Shown in pieces: positions 18,214 to 26,856 of a stretch of DNA of 64,000 nucleotides. Origin of the DNA: Magnetospirillum gryphiswaldense MSR-1 v2 (GTDB lineage Bacteria > Pseudomonadota > Alphaproteobacteria > Rhodospirillales > Magnetospirillaceae). The translations under genes were made by a program, and so were the position numbers. The notes under the pieces were generated by a model. The model was not told the origin of the DNA. It was given only the letters and a program-made list of their open reading frames with translations, and did not search any database. Every line of letters starts with the position of its first letter. Position 1 is the first letter of the stretch. The stretch is from positions 620,001 through 684,000 of the forward strand of contig NC_023065.1 of NCBI RefSeq assembly GCF_000513295.1, read 5' to 3'.

Positions 18214-20017
18214 TGATCAAATCCCCTTGCACATCAAGACGTGCAGCGGCGACAAAGCCGCCGGATGCGTTCAGTTCGTCCCAAGTGCCATATTCACGCA
18301 ACCGGCCATTATCGATGACGGCGATGGCATCGGCGTGGCGGATCGTGCCCAGGCGATGGGCGATGACCAACACGGTTATGCGACCGTGCAGGCGGTGCAG
18401 GGCTTCTTGAATCAGCTGTTCGTGTTCGTGGTCCAGGTGGCTGGTGGCTTCGTCCAGCACTAAAAAGACCGGTTGACGCAGCAAGGCGCGGGCCAGGGCC
18501 AACCGTTGGCGCTCCCCCCCTGACAAGCGGGTGCCACGATCGCCAAGGACGCTGTCCAGACCCTGGGGCAGGTTGCGTACCATGGTGTCAGCGGCGGCCA
18601 AGGTCAAAACCTGCCACAACTCGGCCTCGCTGGCATCGGGGTTGGCCCAGGACAAATTGCGTCGGACGGTGTCGTGGAACATCACCACATCTTGGGACAC
18701 GATGGCGACGCGCTGACGCCATGCCGGCGCGTGCGGACCGGTCAAGGCGATTCCGCCCACACTGACGCTTCCGTGCGAAGGGGACAGCAGCCCCAGGCAA
18801 AGATCGGCCAAAGTCGATTTTCCAGCCCCCGATGGGCCAATCAACGCCGTGGTGCGGTTGGTGGGAATGTCCAGATCAATCCCGGCCAAGGCTGGTTGGG
18901 TTCGTCCCGGCCAAGTATAGCTGACCCCTTGTAGGCGCAGCATGCCGGTCGGAATGGGTGTTCCAGCCATTGCCGGAGTGGCTGCGTTCTGGGCGCAATG
19001 GCGCAACAAGGTTTGGATTTCGCCATAGGCGGGCAGGGCTTCGACGACGCGCAAGGCTGCGTACAGGGTTTGGCCGATGGTCGGCAGCAGGCGGGCGAAC
19101 ACCGCGATCAACAGCAGTAAGGGGGCGCCGGTAATGTCAAATTTGGTGATCGCGATCCACACCACCAGTGCCAGGATCACCGCCGCCAAGATTTTTTGGC
19201 GAAACCGGACGTTAATTTGCTTGTTGGCGACGACCGCGATGGCGGTGGCCAAGGCATTAACTTCGAGACCAAAGGCTTTGGCGAAGGTGGCTTCGGCATT
19301 GTGGCTTTTCGCATGTTTCATCATGGTTAGATGTTCAGTGATGGTCGCGTGGATGTTGCGCAAATCTTTTTCCACACCGCGACCACGCCGCATCATGTGA
19401 CGCAGTTGTGGGGCTTGAACAGCAACGACGCCTATGCCGATGGCGGCGGCGAGCAAGGTGACGTTGAGGGACAGGAACGCGGCGACGGACACATGGACGA
19501 CGACCAATAGCGTCAGGGTGATCAATTGGATGATAAAGGTGGCGCCCTGGCCGACACGAACTGCCCCCCCGGTCAAGGTAGCGACGGCATCGGCAGAGCG
19601 TAATTGTTGAAAGGCGCTCCATTCCATGCCCAGCAATGCCAGGTGCAAGCGTTGGCGCAGATGGCCGATAAAATGCTGATTAAGTCGGTTCATGGTCATT
19701 TCGCGCCTGGCCGAGAATCCGGCCAGGGCCAGCACGACGAGTGTCCAAAGCACCAGCAAGCCGGTCAGGCCCAGATCATCCGACAATCGGGACAGCAATG
19801 GGGTGATGCTTTCAGATCCGGTGGCGCCGACGGCGGCCAACATAGGCAACAGTAAAACTAGGCCGACGCCTTCGAGGGTGGCGCTGATGACGGCCAGAAG
19901 AATGCCGATCCACAGGCGCCGCCCCCCGAACTCGGTCATTTCGACGAGCAGGGCGCGAAGAAGTGAAAATATCTGCTTGAAGCCAACATCAGGGTGGGAT
20001 GGTTCCGTTTCCATCAT
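18206..20017 (-). CDS. ABC exporter, fused permease-ATPase
   Basis: A 603-aa half transporter of the MsbA/McjD architecture. Six membrane helices fill the first ~320 residues. The ATPase domain has Walker A LIGPSGAGKSTL, Q-loop region VAIVSQDVVMFHD, signature LSGGERQRLALARALL, Walker B VFLVLDEATSHLD and H-loop VIAHRLGTIRHAD. It should form a homodimeric exporter in the inner membrane. The start at 20017 overlaps the stop of the phosphoesterase gene (ATGA), so the two form an operon. The substrate is not evident: an exopolysaccharide-related lipid or peptide is possible. It is the only complete ABC exporter in the island, so it is a candidate exporter for the lasso peptide encoded 24 kb away, though that link is speculative. 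Confidence 0.85.
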   Translation of the reverse strand: MMETEPSHPDVGFKQIFSLLRALLVEMTEFGGRRLWIGILLAVISATLEGVGLVLLLPMLAAVGATGSESITPLLSRLSDDLGLTGLLVLWTLVVLALAGFSARREMTMNRLNQHFIGHLRQRLHLALLGMEWSAFQQLRSADAVATLTGGAVRVGQGATFIIQLITLTLLVVVHVSVAAFLSLNVTLLAAAIGIGVVAVQAPQLRHMMRRGRGVEKDLRNIHATITEHLTMMKHAKSHNAEATFAKAFGLEVNALATAIAVVANKQINVRFRQKILAAVILALVVWIAITKFDITGAPLLLLIAVFARLLPTIGQTLYAALRVVEALPAYGEIQTLLRHCAQNAATPAMAGTPIPTGMLRLQGVSYTWPGRTQPALAGIDLDIPTNRTTALIGPSGAGKSTLADLCLGLLSPSHGSVSVGGIALTGPHAPAWRQRVAIVSQDVVMFHDTVRRNLSWANPDASEAELWQVLTLAAADTMVRNLPQGLDSVLGDRGTRLSGGERQRLALARALLRQPVFLVLDEATSHLDHEHEQLIQEALHRLHGRITVLVIAHRLGTIRHADAIAVIDNGRLREYGTWDELNASGGFVAAARLDVQGDLIIG

Positions 20018-20817
20018 GAGAATCCAATGACTTCCCGATGGTTGCCGGTTAGGACCAGGCAACTGAGCGGCCCACCGCAATAGGCGCCGCTATCGATGCC
20101 GATGCGCCATGGATGCAGTGCCGGCGCAGTCTCGATGGTGTGGCCATGGACCACGCATTTCCCGTACCAATGGGGCGTGTTCATGAACTCGTCGCGGATC
20201 CACAGCATATCTTCTGGTGCTTGGCGTTCCAGCGGTACGCCCGGACGCAAGCCGGCATGGACGAAAAGATAATCGCCGCATTGGTGGCTGTGACGTAGTT
20301 GCTGCAAGAAGCGTAAATGCGTATCGGGCAGGGCTTGGAGCAATTGGTCGCGGGTCTTTTGGATCGCCCGCCCGCCCACACCGACCGGGGGGCGGACGCC
20401 GTAATTGAGCAAGGTTTCAGCTCCGCCGAAACCGAGCCAGGCGATGTGCTCGAGCGGATTGTCAAGAAAGCCCAGCATGGCCGCTTCATGATTGCCGGCC
20501 AGGAATATCCATTGGATCGAGGGGAACTCGGCTTCTAGTCCGATTAGACAATTAAGCACGGCCCGGCTGTCCTCGCCGCGATCAACGTAATCGCCTAAAA
20601 ACACAACCTTTGGCTTCAGGTTTTGCTCGGTCTGGGCGGCGGCACGACCCACGATCCACGCGATTGCCTGACGCAACTGATCGATCTGGCCGTGAATGTC
20701 GCCAATTGCGTAAAGGGGGGTCTGGGCCGGCACGCCCAGCGTATCGATCCTGGGCATGGGGGAGTGCCGTTTCTCGCCGCGCCGAAACAATAACCGATGC
20801 CAAAATGGGGCGATCAT
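20014..20817 (-). CDS. metallophosphoesterase (PP1/ApaH-like serine/threonine phosphatase type)
   Basis: A calcineurin-like phosphoesterase with all metal motifs: GDIHG, GDYVDRG, GNHE and HGHT, followed by IGIDSGAYCGGPL at the C-terminus. The family includes protein phosphatases and diadenosine tetraphosphatases. It is translationally coupled to the ABC exporter and divergent from the polysaccharide-export lipoprotein gene, so a role in the exopolysaccharide or peptide locus is plausible. The start could be the ATG at 20817 or the internal ATG beginning MPRIDTLGVP. Confidence 0.8.
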   Translation of the reverse strand: MIAPFWHRLLFRRGEKRHSPMPRIDTLGVPAQTPLYAIGDIHGQIDQLRQAIAWIVGRAAAQTEQNLKPKVVFLGDYVDRGEDSRAVLNCLIGLEAEFPSIQWIFLAGNHEAAMLGFLDNPLEHIAWLGFGGAETLLNYGVRPPVGVGGRAIQKTRDQLLQALPDTHLRFLQQLRHSHQCGDYLFVHAGLRPGVPLERQAPEDMLWIRDEFMNTPHWYGKCVVHGHTIETAPALHPWRIGIDSGAYCGGPLSCLVLTGNHREVIGFS

Positions 20818-20847
20818 GGCGATGCCAGCCTGAACATATGGGGTGTC

Positions 20848-20876
20848 TTCTCAGCAAACATTGATGCGGCTATAGT
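20848..20876 (+). promoter_or_regulatory. candidate promoter of the exopolysaccharide export operon
   Basis: TATAGT at 20871-20876 with TTCTCA 17 bp upstream, about 47 bp before the export lipoprotein start. The related string ggctatctagt occurs upstream of the genes at 28792 (minus) and 29897. The -35 match is weak. Confidence 0.3.
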
Positions 20877-20922
20877 GCCATGTAAGCTGGAAACGGTGAA
20901 CCTTAAGGAATCAAGGCCTCCC

Positions 20923-21489
20923 ATGCGTTATTTTGCATCTATTGCGTTTGTGCTGATGGCTTTGGCCGGATGCGCCCGCCACCCATTGCCCGATGTCATG
21001 GCGCCGAGTTCCATCGGCGACTTCACCGAGGGATATGTGCTTGAACCGGGCAACCGGATCCGGGTCATTGTCTTCAACGAGCAGAACTTGTCCGGCGAGT
21101 TTCAGATCGATTCAGCCGGCAATCTTAGCATGCCGCTGATTGGCACGGTCCGCGCAACCGGGGTCACCGCGCATACTCTGGTGGGGCGGATCGAAGAGGT
21201 TCTGACCCGCAGCAGCTATATGCGCAATCCCAAGGTGGCGGTCGAGGTGCTGAGCTATCGTCCCTTTTATGTCTTGGGAGAGGTCAAGCTGCCGGGTGAG
21301 TTTTCGTATCTGGCTGGCATGACGGTGCTGTCTGCCGTGGCCCGCGCCGGCGGTTATGATTATCGCGCCCGCGAGAACGAGGTCATCCTGGTGCGCATCA
21401 TCGATGGCAAAGAACAGCAGTTCCGCGCCATCGAGCGCACGCCCATCCTGCCTGGGGATATCATTCGTGTCACCGAACGCTATTTCTGA
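20923..21489 (+). CDS. polysaccharide export lipoprotein (Wza/OPX type)
   Basis: A 188-aa lipoprotein (lipobox LAGC) with a polysaccharide-export domain (YVLEPGNRIRVIVFNEQNLS, IDSAGNLSMPLIGTVRATG) and a SLBB-like segment (FYVLGEVKLPGEFSYLAGMT). It builds the periplasmic part of the outer membrane export channel. At 188 aa it lacks the extra domains and C-terminal barrel helix of E. coli Wza; short OPX proteins like this work together with a separate outer membrane beta-barrel, which is present at 30825-32150. The ATG at 20923 is chosen because the signal peptide follows directly. Confidence 0.88.
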   Translation: MRYFASIAFVLMALAGCARHPLPDVMAPSSIGDFTEGYVLEPGNRIRVIVFNEQNLSGEFQIDSAGNLSMPLIGTVRATGVTAHTLVGRIEEVLTRSSYMRNPKVAVEVLSYRPFYVLGEVKLPGEFSYLAGMTVLSAVARAGGYDYRARENEVILVRIIDGKEQQFRAIERTPILPGDIIRVTERYF

Positions 21490-22423
21490 CGGGGAGGGGG
21501 GGGTCCTAGTTACCGGGGGGGCTGGTTTCGTCGGCACGGTGTTGGTCGGTTTGCTGCGTCAACACCAGCCGGTGGTGGTGGTTGACGATCTGTCGGTCGG
21601 GCGGCCGATGCCGGCTCAAACCGATGGTTTGATCTGTTATCAGGCAGATATCAGAGATCGCCAAGCGATGATCGCCATCATGGAGTGCCATCGTCCGGCA
21701 AGTCTGGTTCACCTGGCTGCGATCCACCACATCCCCACCTGCGAGCGCGATCCGTTTCACGCCACCGATGTCAATGTGATGGGATTCCAATCGGTTTTGG
21801 ACGCCTGCGCGAAGACGGGGTGCCGCCATGTCGTACTGGCTTCGAGCGGCGCGGTGTATGATTGGCATGACGGCCCATTGGCGGAAAATGCCGCCTTGGC
21901 GCCCCAGGATGTCTATGCCGCGTCAAAGGCGGCCAATGAACATCAATTGGCCGCTTGGGCAAAGGCCGGACGGGGGGCGGGAATTATCGCCCGCATGTTC
22001 AATGTCATCGGCCCCAATGACCCCAACGGTCACCTTATCCCCGATTTGTTGCGGCGGATGGATGCCGCCCCCGGCGGGCCTTTGACCTTGCGCATGGGCA
22101 ATCTGGATCGTCGGCGTGATTTCGTCGATGTGAACGATATGGCGGCGGGGCTTGCTTGCCTGGTGGGACGGCACAGCACGGACATCGACGTCTACAATTT
22201 GTGTAGTGGCCGTGAATATTCCGCCAGCGATATCGCCTTGCGGCTGGCCGCTCATCGGGGGGCGCAGGTCGAGTTGTTCAGCGATCCGGCTTTGTGTCGG
22301 GTGATGGATCGAACCAGCCAATTGGGTGATCCGGGGAAAAGTTTTCGCGACTTTGGGTGGCGTGCCGACCGTGATCTTGACGACAGCATTGCTGCGATCG
22401 TGCGGACATGGACAGCAAACTAG
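21467..22423 (+). CDS. NAD-dependent sugar epimerase/dehydratase (extended SDR)
   Basis: About 318 aa with the Rossmann motif TGGAGFVG, substrate-region SSGAVYDW and the catalytic YAASK (YxxxK). C-terminal features (RRDFVDVNDMAAGL, YNLCSGREYSASDIA) fit the UDP-glucose 4-epimerase/NDP-sugar epimerase group. I place the start at GTG 21467, overlapping the 3' end of the export lipoprotein gene, because the Rossmann fold begins 13 residues later. It presumably makes an NDP-sugar for the exopolysaccharide repeat unit. Confidence 0.82.
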   Translation: MSPNAISDGEGGVLVTGGAGFVGTVLVGLLRQHQPVVVVDDLSVGRPMPAQTDGLICYQADIRDRQAMIAIMECHRPASLVHLAAIHHIPTCERDPFHATDVNVMGFQSVLDACAKTGCRHVVLASSGAVYDWHDGPLAENAALAPQDVYAASKAANEHQLAAWAKAGRGAGIIARMFNVIGPNDPNGHLIPDLLRRMDAAPGGPLTLRMGNLDRRRDFVDVNDMAAGLACLVGRHSTDIDVYNLCSGREYSASDIALRLAAHRGAQVELFSDPALCRVMDRTSQLGDPGKSFRDFGWRADRDLDDSIAAIVRTWTAN

Positions 22424-23868
22424 CCCTCCTGAGCCGTCGCCGGATTGGTTTGGTCGCGCTGGGCGCGGCCCTGGGCGGCGGTGTGGTTCTGGCGGCGCAA
22501 CGTTTGCTTCAGCCGGTGAGTGGACAACGCGGTGTACGGGCTTTCGGCGCCAAGGGCGACGGCATTCACGATGACCGCGCCGCATTGCAGCAAGCCATTG
22601 ATTTTGGTGGCGACGAGTTATGGTTTCCCTCGGGCCAATACCGGCTGACTGGGCCGTTGCGGCCTCGGTCCGGGCAGGTCTGGCGGGGGGCGGGGCCGTC
22701 CCGTTCGGTTCTGGTCTATGGGGGGGCGCCGACGGAGGTGCCATTCAATCTGCTGCATTGTGACGGCAATGATGTGCTTGAAGACGTCACCATCCGCGAT
22801 TTGGGCTTTTTGGGTGGGCGCAGCCAGCAATTAAGCTCTTCTCCGCAAGGGCAGGAAGGTTTTGCCTTGTATCTGCGCTGCGCCTTGCGCGCGATCAGCA
22901 TCCTTAATTGCCGTTTTCAGCATTTCGGTGACGGTCGTAGCGGCGGCGGTGGCGTCATCCTTGGTCCACGTCCTGAAGCGGAAGGCCAAGGACTGGAAAG
23001 TCTGCGGATCGAGGACTGCGTTTTCGCCGATAACGGCAATGTGCCGGGCCTTTACATCGCCGCTTGCCAGGCACCGGGGTGCAATTGCAGGGGCATCTCG
23101 GTTAACAACAACAGCTTTGCCGGCAGTGTCGGCTCGACCAAGGTGCAAAACTGCATCTATATCCTGGGGGGCGGGGCGCAAAGCCTGCTCCGGCATGTTA
23201 TGATCAGTGGCAATCGCTTTGAACTCGACACCCGAATCGATGTCGCCATTGAGCTTAACTGGGTTGATACCTTCACCCTCTCCGGCAATATGCTGCACTT
23301 TCAGGCGGTGATGCCGGGGAGTTCGGGGATTTTGATCCGCGATGGCTGCGCCAATGGGGCGATTGTCGGCAACGTCATCGTCAGCGATCGTGCCGACAAT
23401 GATTTGCGCGGCATTCTGGTGCTGAACTTCCAGCATCCGGGTACCATCACTAATCTGGTCATCTCCGACAATGTGGTGTCCGGCGTGATCGGGGCCATCG
23501 GCGTGGATCGGGGCTCGACCGGTGTGGTGGTTGCCAACAACCGCATTTCCGGCAGCAATGCGCAGGCGAGCGTGGGCATCCGGATCGTCGATGCGTCGGG
23601 GGTTCTGGTCAACGGTAACATAATTTCGGCTATGACCCAGGCGATGGCGATGGGGATGGGCGATCGTCCGGCCTCGGGGCTGCGCAACATCGTGGTCGAA
23701 CACAATCGCTTTGACCGGTGCGGCGGTGACGGGCAGGCTTTGATTGCTGCCATTGTCCCGCTATCGGGTTGGGCTGCGAAGGAATTGCTGATCCGCGACA
23801 ACACGGCGGTGGACAGCGTCGCGGGCAGTCGACAGATCGATCCGGTTTTTTTTTGCCGGCGATGGTGA
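22408..23868 (+). CDS. right-handed beta-helix protein (pectate-lyase-3-like), likely exported
   Basis: A 486-aa protein. The N-terminus has SRRRIGL followed by a hydrophobic segment, a possible Tat signal. Residues 40-70 (RGVRAFGAKGDGIHDDRAAL) are the classic start of pectate-lyase-3/GH28-like beta-helices, followed by many short coils rich in Asn, Gly and Val (VISDNVVSG, VVVANNRISG, VLVNGNIIS). Such proteins in exopolysaccharide loci act as lyases, hydrolases or epimerases on the polymer. Its start overlaps the epimerase stop by 16 nt. The last residues lie over a run of ten T (23826-23835) where a slip would change the C-terminus. Confidence 0.75.
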   Translation: MDSKLALLSRRRIGLVALGAALGGGVVLAAQRLLQPVSGQRGVRAFGAKGDGIHDDRAALQQAIDFGGDELWFPSGQYRLTGPLRPRSGQVWRGAGPSRSVLVYGGAPTEVPFNLLHCDGNDVLEDVTIRDLGFLGGRSQQLSSSPQGQEGFALYLRCALRAISILNCRFQHFGDGRSGGGGVILGPRPEAEGQGLESLRIEDCVFADNGNVPGLYIAACQAPGCNCRGISVNNNSFAGSVGSTKVQNCIYILGGGAQSLLRHVMISGNRFELDTRIDVAIELNWVDTFTLSGNMLHFQAVMPGSSGILIRDGCANGAIVGNVIVSDRADNDLRGILVLNFQHPGTITNLVISDNVVSGVIGAIGVDRGSTGVVVANNRISGSNAQASVGIRIVDASGVLVNGNIISAMTQAMAMGMGDRPASGLRNIVVEHNRFDRCGGDGQALIAAIVPLSGWAAKELLIRDNTAVDSVAGSRQIDPVFFCRRW

Positions 23869-23871
23869 ACG

Positions 23872-25584
23872 ATGACGCGTATATGGTTGTCGTTGGCCCG
23901 TTCCGGGGCCATTTGCCGCCTGTGCGCGGTCACTGATCGGCAAAACCGGGTGGCGCGCGAGGAAAAGGTCGGTCAAGGCCAGTGGCTGATGCAATGTGGT
24001 CATTGTGGCGGTCTTTATCTTGATCCGGACATGAGCGCTGCGGGGATGCGCCGCTTTTACGCAAAGGACTATCGTCGGCTTTATCCATTTGAGAACTGCA
24101 CTCGTCCGGATGAAGCGTTTCTTCACGCCATCCGTTGCCGGGAAATCGGGCTTCGCCGGGCTCGGGCGCTGGCATTAGCCGTGACGCAAGGCGGTCAGGT
24201 GCTGGAAATCGGCAGTGGGCATGGCGGCTTTCTCGGGCGATTGCATGCTTTGCGCCCAGACTTGGCGTTGACCGCGGTCGAGCCAGATGGCGAGCATCGC
24301 CATCTGGCCGTGGATGGTGCGCCGGTCAGGTTCCTGAATTGGGGCGATTTGCCTGATTGCGCATCCTTTGATCTGATCGTTTTGTTCCACACCCTGGAAC
24401 ATATGCTTGATCCGGTTGCCGATCTCGGGTTCTTGGCCCAATTGCTGTCCCCGGCGGGGCGATTGGTGATTGAAGTTCCCGAAACCCGTGTCGATGCCGT
24501 GAGTGCCGCCGACATTCATCCAGCCCATGTCACCTGCTTTACCGTGAACAGTCTGCGTCGGGCCGTCCTGGCGGCGGGGTTGAAGCCGTTTGCGCTCCCC
24601 CTGGCCAAAGCGGCTGCGTTGCCGGCCTGTCTGTGGGTGGAAGCGGGGCGGCAGGGAGTGGAAAAGTGGGACACGGTTCCCCCCGACGGGCCGGCTGTGG
24701 CGCCGCCGCGGCAAAGTTGGCTGCGACGGGGATTGGGGCAAGGTGCCAGGGTGCTGCTGCCGGAGGCGTGGCGGGGCCGGCTGTCGCGCTGGCGTCATGG
24801 CCCGGTGCTGGACAGAAGCTTGAGCGAACCCGGCGGGCGGGTGTTTTGCTGGGGGATCGCGTTCGATCTCGACTGGACCATGGGGGCTTTGCTGCGGCAG
24901 GCGGTGAAGGCAATGGCCGAGCGAAAGCCGTTTCGGGTGGCGGACATCAATGTGGCCAAGCTGATCGGGTTACGGGCCGATCCGGCATTCCGCTTGGCCG
25001 TGCTCGGCGCCGATGCCGCCGTTGTCGATGGCATGGGGGTCCTGTGGGGCTTGCGATATCTGGGGCTGCCGGCCAGGCAGCGGATTTCAGGTGTGGATTT
25101 GTTGGATCAGGTGGCTGCGTTGTGCGCCGAACGGGGGTGGCGCCCCTATATCGTCGGGGCCAGGGCCGATGTCCTGGCGCGGGCGGTGGAACGCTTGCAT
25201 CGGCGCCATCCGGGTTTGCATCTGGCGGGCTGGCGCGACGGCTATTTCCCCCCCGCCCAAGACGAGCAGGTGGCGGCGGATTTGGCCTCGTTCGGGGCGG
25301 ATTGCCTGATCGCCGCCTTGCCCTATCCGCGTCAGGATTTATTTCTGGCCAAGGTGCACGCCGCAAGCGCCATCCCCTTTGCCTTCGGTGTCGGAGGCTC
25401 TTTGGACGTTTTGGCGGGTGACCGCCGTCGGGCTCCGGCCTGGATGCAAGCCGCCGGGCTGGAATGGTTGTTTCGCTTGATACAAGAGCCGCTGCGGCTG
25501 GGGCCGCGTTATGTGTCTTGCAACAGCCGCTTTTTAGTCGCGGTGCTGTCCCAATGGGTCGTCCAGCGACTGGCTGGGCGGTGA
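23872..25584 (+). CDS. fusion of a SAM methyltransferase and a WecG/TagA-type glycosyltransferase
   Basis: A 570-aa two-domain protein. The first part has a zinc-ribbon-like pair (CRLC, CGHC), then a class I methyltransferase core: VLEIGSGHGGFLGRL (SAM loop), FDLIVLFHTLEHMLDPV and AGRLVIEVPE. The second part (about residue 315 on) is a WecG/TagA/CpsF glycosyltransferase: ADINVAKLIGLRADPAFRLA, ADAAVVDGMGVLWGLR, RPYIVGARADVL and FGVGGSLDVLAGDRRRAPAWM. The second domain would transfer a sugar to the growing lipid-linked repeat unit; the first may methylate that sugar or a nearby residue. The two activities are usually separate genes. It begins 4 bp after the beta-helix gene and converges on the glycosylphosphotransferase gene, overlapping it by 51 bp. 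Confidence 0.8.
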   Translation: MTRIWLSLARSGAICRLCAVTDRQNRVAREEKVGQGQWLMQCGHCGGLYLDPDMSAAGMRRFYAKDYRRLYPFENCTRPDEAFLHAIRCREIGLRRARALALAVTQGGQVLEIGSGHGGFLGRLHALRPDLALTAVEPDGEHRHLAVDGAPVRFLNWGDLPDCASFDLIVLFHTLEHMLDPVADLGFLAQLLSPAGRLVIEVPETRVDAVSAADIHPAHVTCFTVNSLRRAVLAAGLKPFALPLAKAAALPACLWVEAGRQGVEKWDTVPPDGPAVAPPRQSWLRRGLGQGARVLLPEAWRGRLSRWRHGPVLDRSLSEPGGRVFCWGIAFDLDWTMGALLRQAVKAMAERKPFRVADINVAKLIGLRADPAFRLAVLGADAAVVDGMGVLWGLRYLGLPARQRISGVDLLDQVAALCAERGWRPYIVGARADVLARAVERLHRRHPGLHLAGWRDGYFPPAQDEQVAADLASFGADCLIAALPYPRQDLFLAKVHAASAIPFAFGVGGSLDVLAGDRRRAPAWMQAAGLEWLFRLIQEPLRLGPRYVSCNSRFLVAVLSQWVVQRLAGR

Positions 25585-26856
25585 AGCCGATGGCGGGGCG
25601 TTGCGGATAAGCGACGGAATGGTCTCGGCCAGAATGCGCAAATCCAGGCCGAGCGACCATGTGCGGATGTACTGGATATCCAGTTCCAATCGCGTGGCGA
25701 TGGCGACGTCGCTTTCGACGTGACCGCGCCAGCCGCGAATCTGGGCCAAACCGGTGATGCCCGGGCGCATGCGGAAGCGTTGCGCGTATTGCGGCAGCTT
25801 TGATCCCCATGTCATGTCATGGGGAAAAGCATGTGGACGGGGCCCGACAAGCGACATGTCGCCGCGCAAGACGTTCAACAATTGCGGCAATTCGTCCAGG
25901 CCCCAATGGCGCAGGACTCGGCCGATACCGGTGACGCGGGCATCGTGGTTTTCCACCTGCGGGGCCTCGGCCTGGTCTGACGCCATTGGCACCATGGTGC
26001 GGAATTTGTAGATGGTGAAGGCGCGTCCGCCCAAACCCAGGCGGCGCTGGTGAAACAAGATTGGCCCCGGCCCGGAGCGCCAGACCAGAAGGGCGATGAT
26101 TCCCATCAGCGGAGCGCAGAGCATCAGGGCCAAGGAGGTGAAAAAAATGTCCTCCAGGCGCTTGATCAAGTCTTGCGCCGGTCCCGGTGCCGGCACTAAA
26201 GGCAGCGTCCCGCGCCCCCCCCCGGCCAGGAAATCGTCGAGGTCGGGGCAATAGCGCAAGGCGACGGGGCTACCATGCAGGGCCAGGATCAGGGCTGTAC
26301 GCTGCGCCGGTTCGGGCACATGCCCGATCAGCAAGATTTTTTCGCCGTCCAGGGGGACGCCGGTCGCATTGCGCCGGTCCAGCCAGTCGAGTAGCTCGGA
26401 CGGATGCAGGCACAATATGTCCATGCCCGATTGGGTGGCGTAATCCGCCTGCGCTTGTTCGGTCACCTTGGGCTCGCCCACCAGGATCAGGCGGCGCGGC
26501 ATTTGCGAATGGCGGATGGCAGCAAGGGCAAGGCCGAAAAGCGTCACCCAGCTCGACAGCGCCCAATAGATCGCCCACAGGCGAGAATATTGGTCCGATA
26601 TTTTCAAGGCAAAGGCAGTGGTGCTTAGAATCAGGGCGATTAGTCCCAAGCGCAGGCCAGCATCCATCCCGCGCCGAATCGGCAGCCAGCCCTTGGGGCT
26701 GGGAACAAGCAGCTCGCTCAGGCCATAGAGGCCGACGGCTGCCAACAGCGTGTGCCAATAAGGTTCGGGCATGAGCAGCGTTTGGTGGCGGATGGAAAAT
26801 GCGCCATAGCCGCAGGCCACGATGAGGCCCAGTCGCGTCGCCAAGAGGTCAAGCAC
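25534..26856 (-). CDS. polyprenyl glycosylphosphotransferase starting exopolysaccharide repeat units (WcaJ type)
   Basis: A 440-aa membrane protein: N-terminal helices, a CoA-binding-like middle, and the C-terminal bacterial sugar transferase domain with a membrane hairpin (FFTSLALMLCAPLMGIIALL) and catalytic motifs (YKFRTMVPMA, LRHWGLDELPQLLNVLRGDM, SLVGPRP, RPGITGLAQIRG). It transfers a sugar-1-phosphate to undecaprenyl phosphate, the committed step of Wzy-dependent polymer synthesis. It overlaps the flippase gene start by 8 nt, so the two are co-translated. Confidence 0.9.
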   Translation of the reverse strand: MLDLLATRLGLIVACGYGAFSIRHQTLLMPEPYWHTLLAAVGLYGLSELLVPSPKGWLPIRRGMDAGLRLGLIALILSTTAFALKISDQYSRLWAIYWALSSWVTLFGLALAAIRHSQMPRRLILVGEPKVTEQAQADYATQSGMDILCLHPSELLDWLDRRNATGVPLDGEKILLIGHVPEPAQRTALILALHGSPVALRYCPDLDDFLAGGGRGTLPLVPAPGPAQDLIKRLEDIFFTSLALMLCAPLMGIIALLVWRSGPGPILFHQRRLGLGGRAFTIYKFRTMVPMASDQAEAPQVENHDARVTGIGRVLRHWGLDELPQLLNVLRGDMSLVGPRPHAFPHDMTWGSKLPQYAQRFRMRPGITGLAQIRGWRGHVESDVAIATRLELDIQYIRTWSLGLDLRILAETIPSLIRNAPPSASPPSQSLDDPLGQHRD

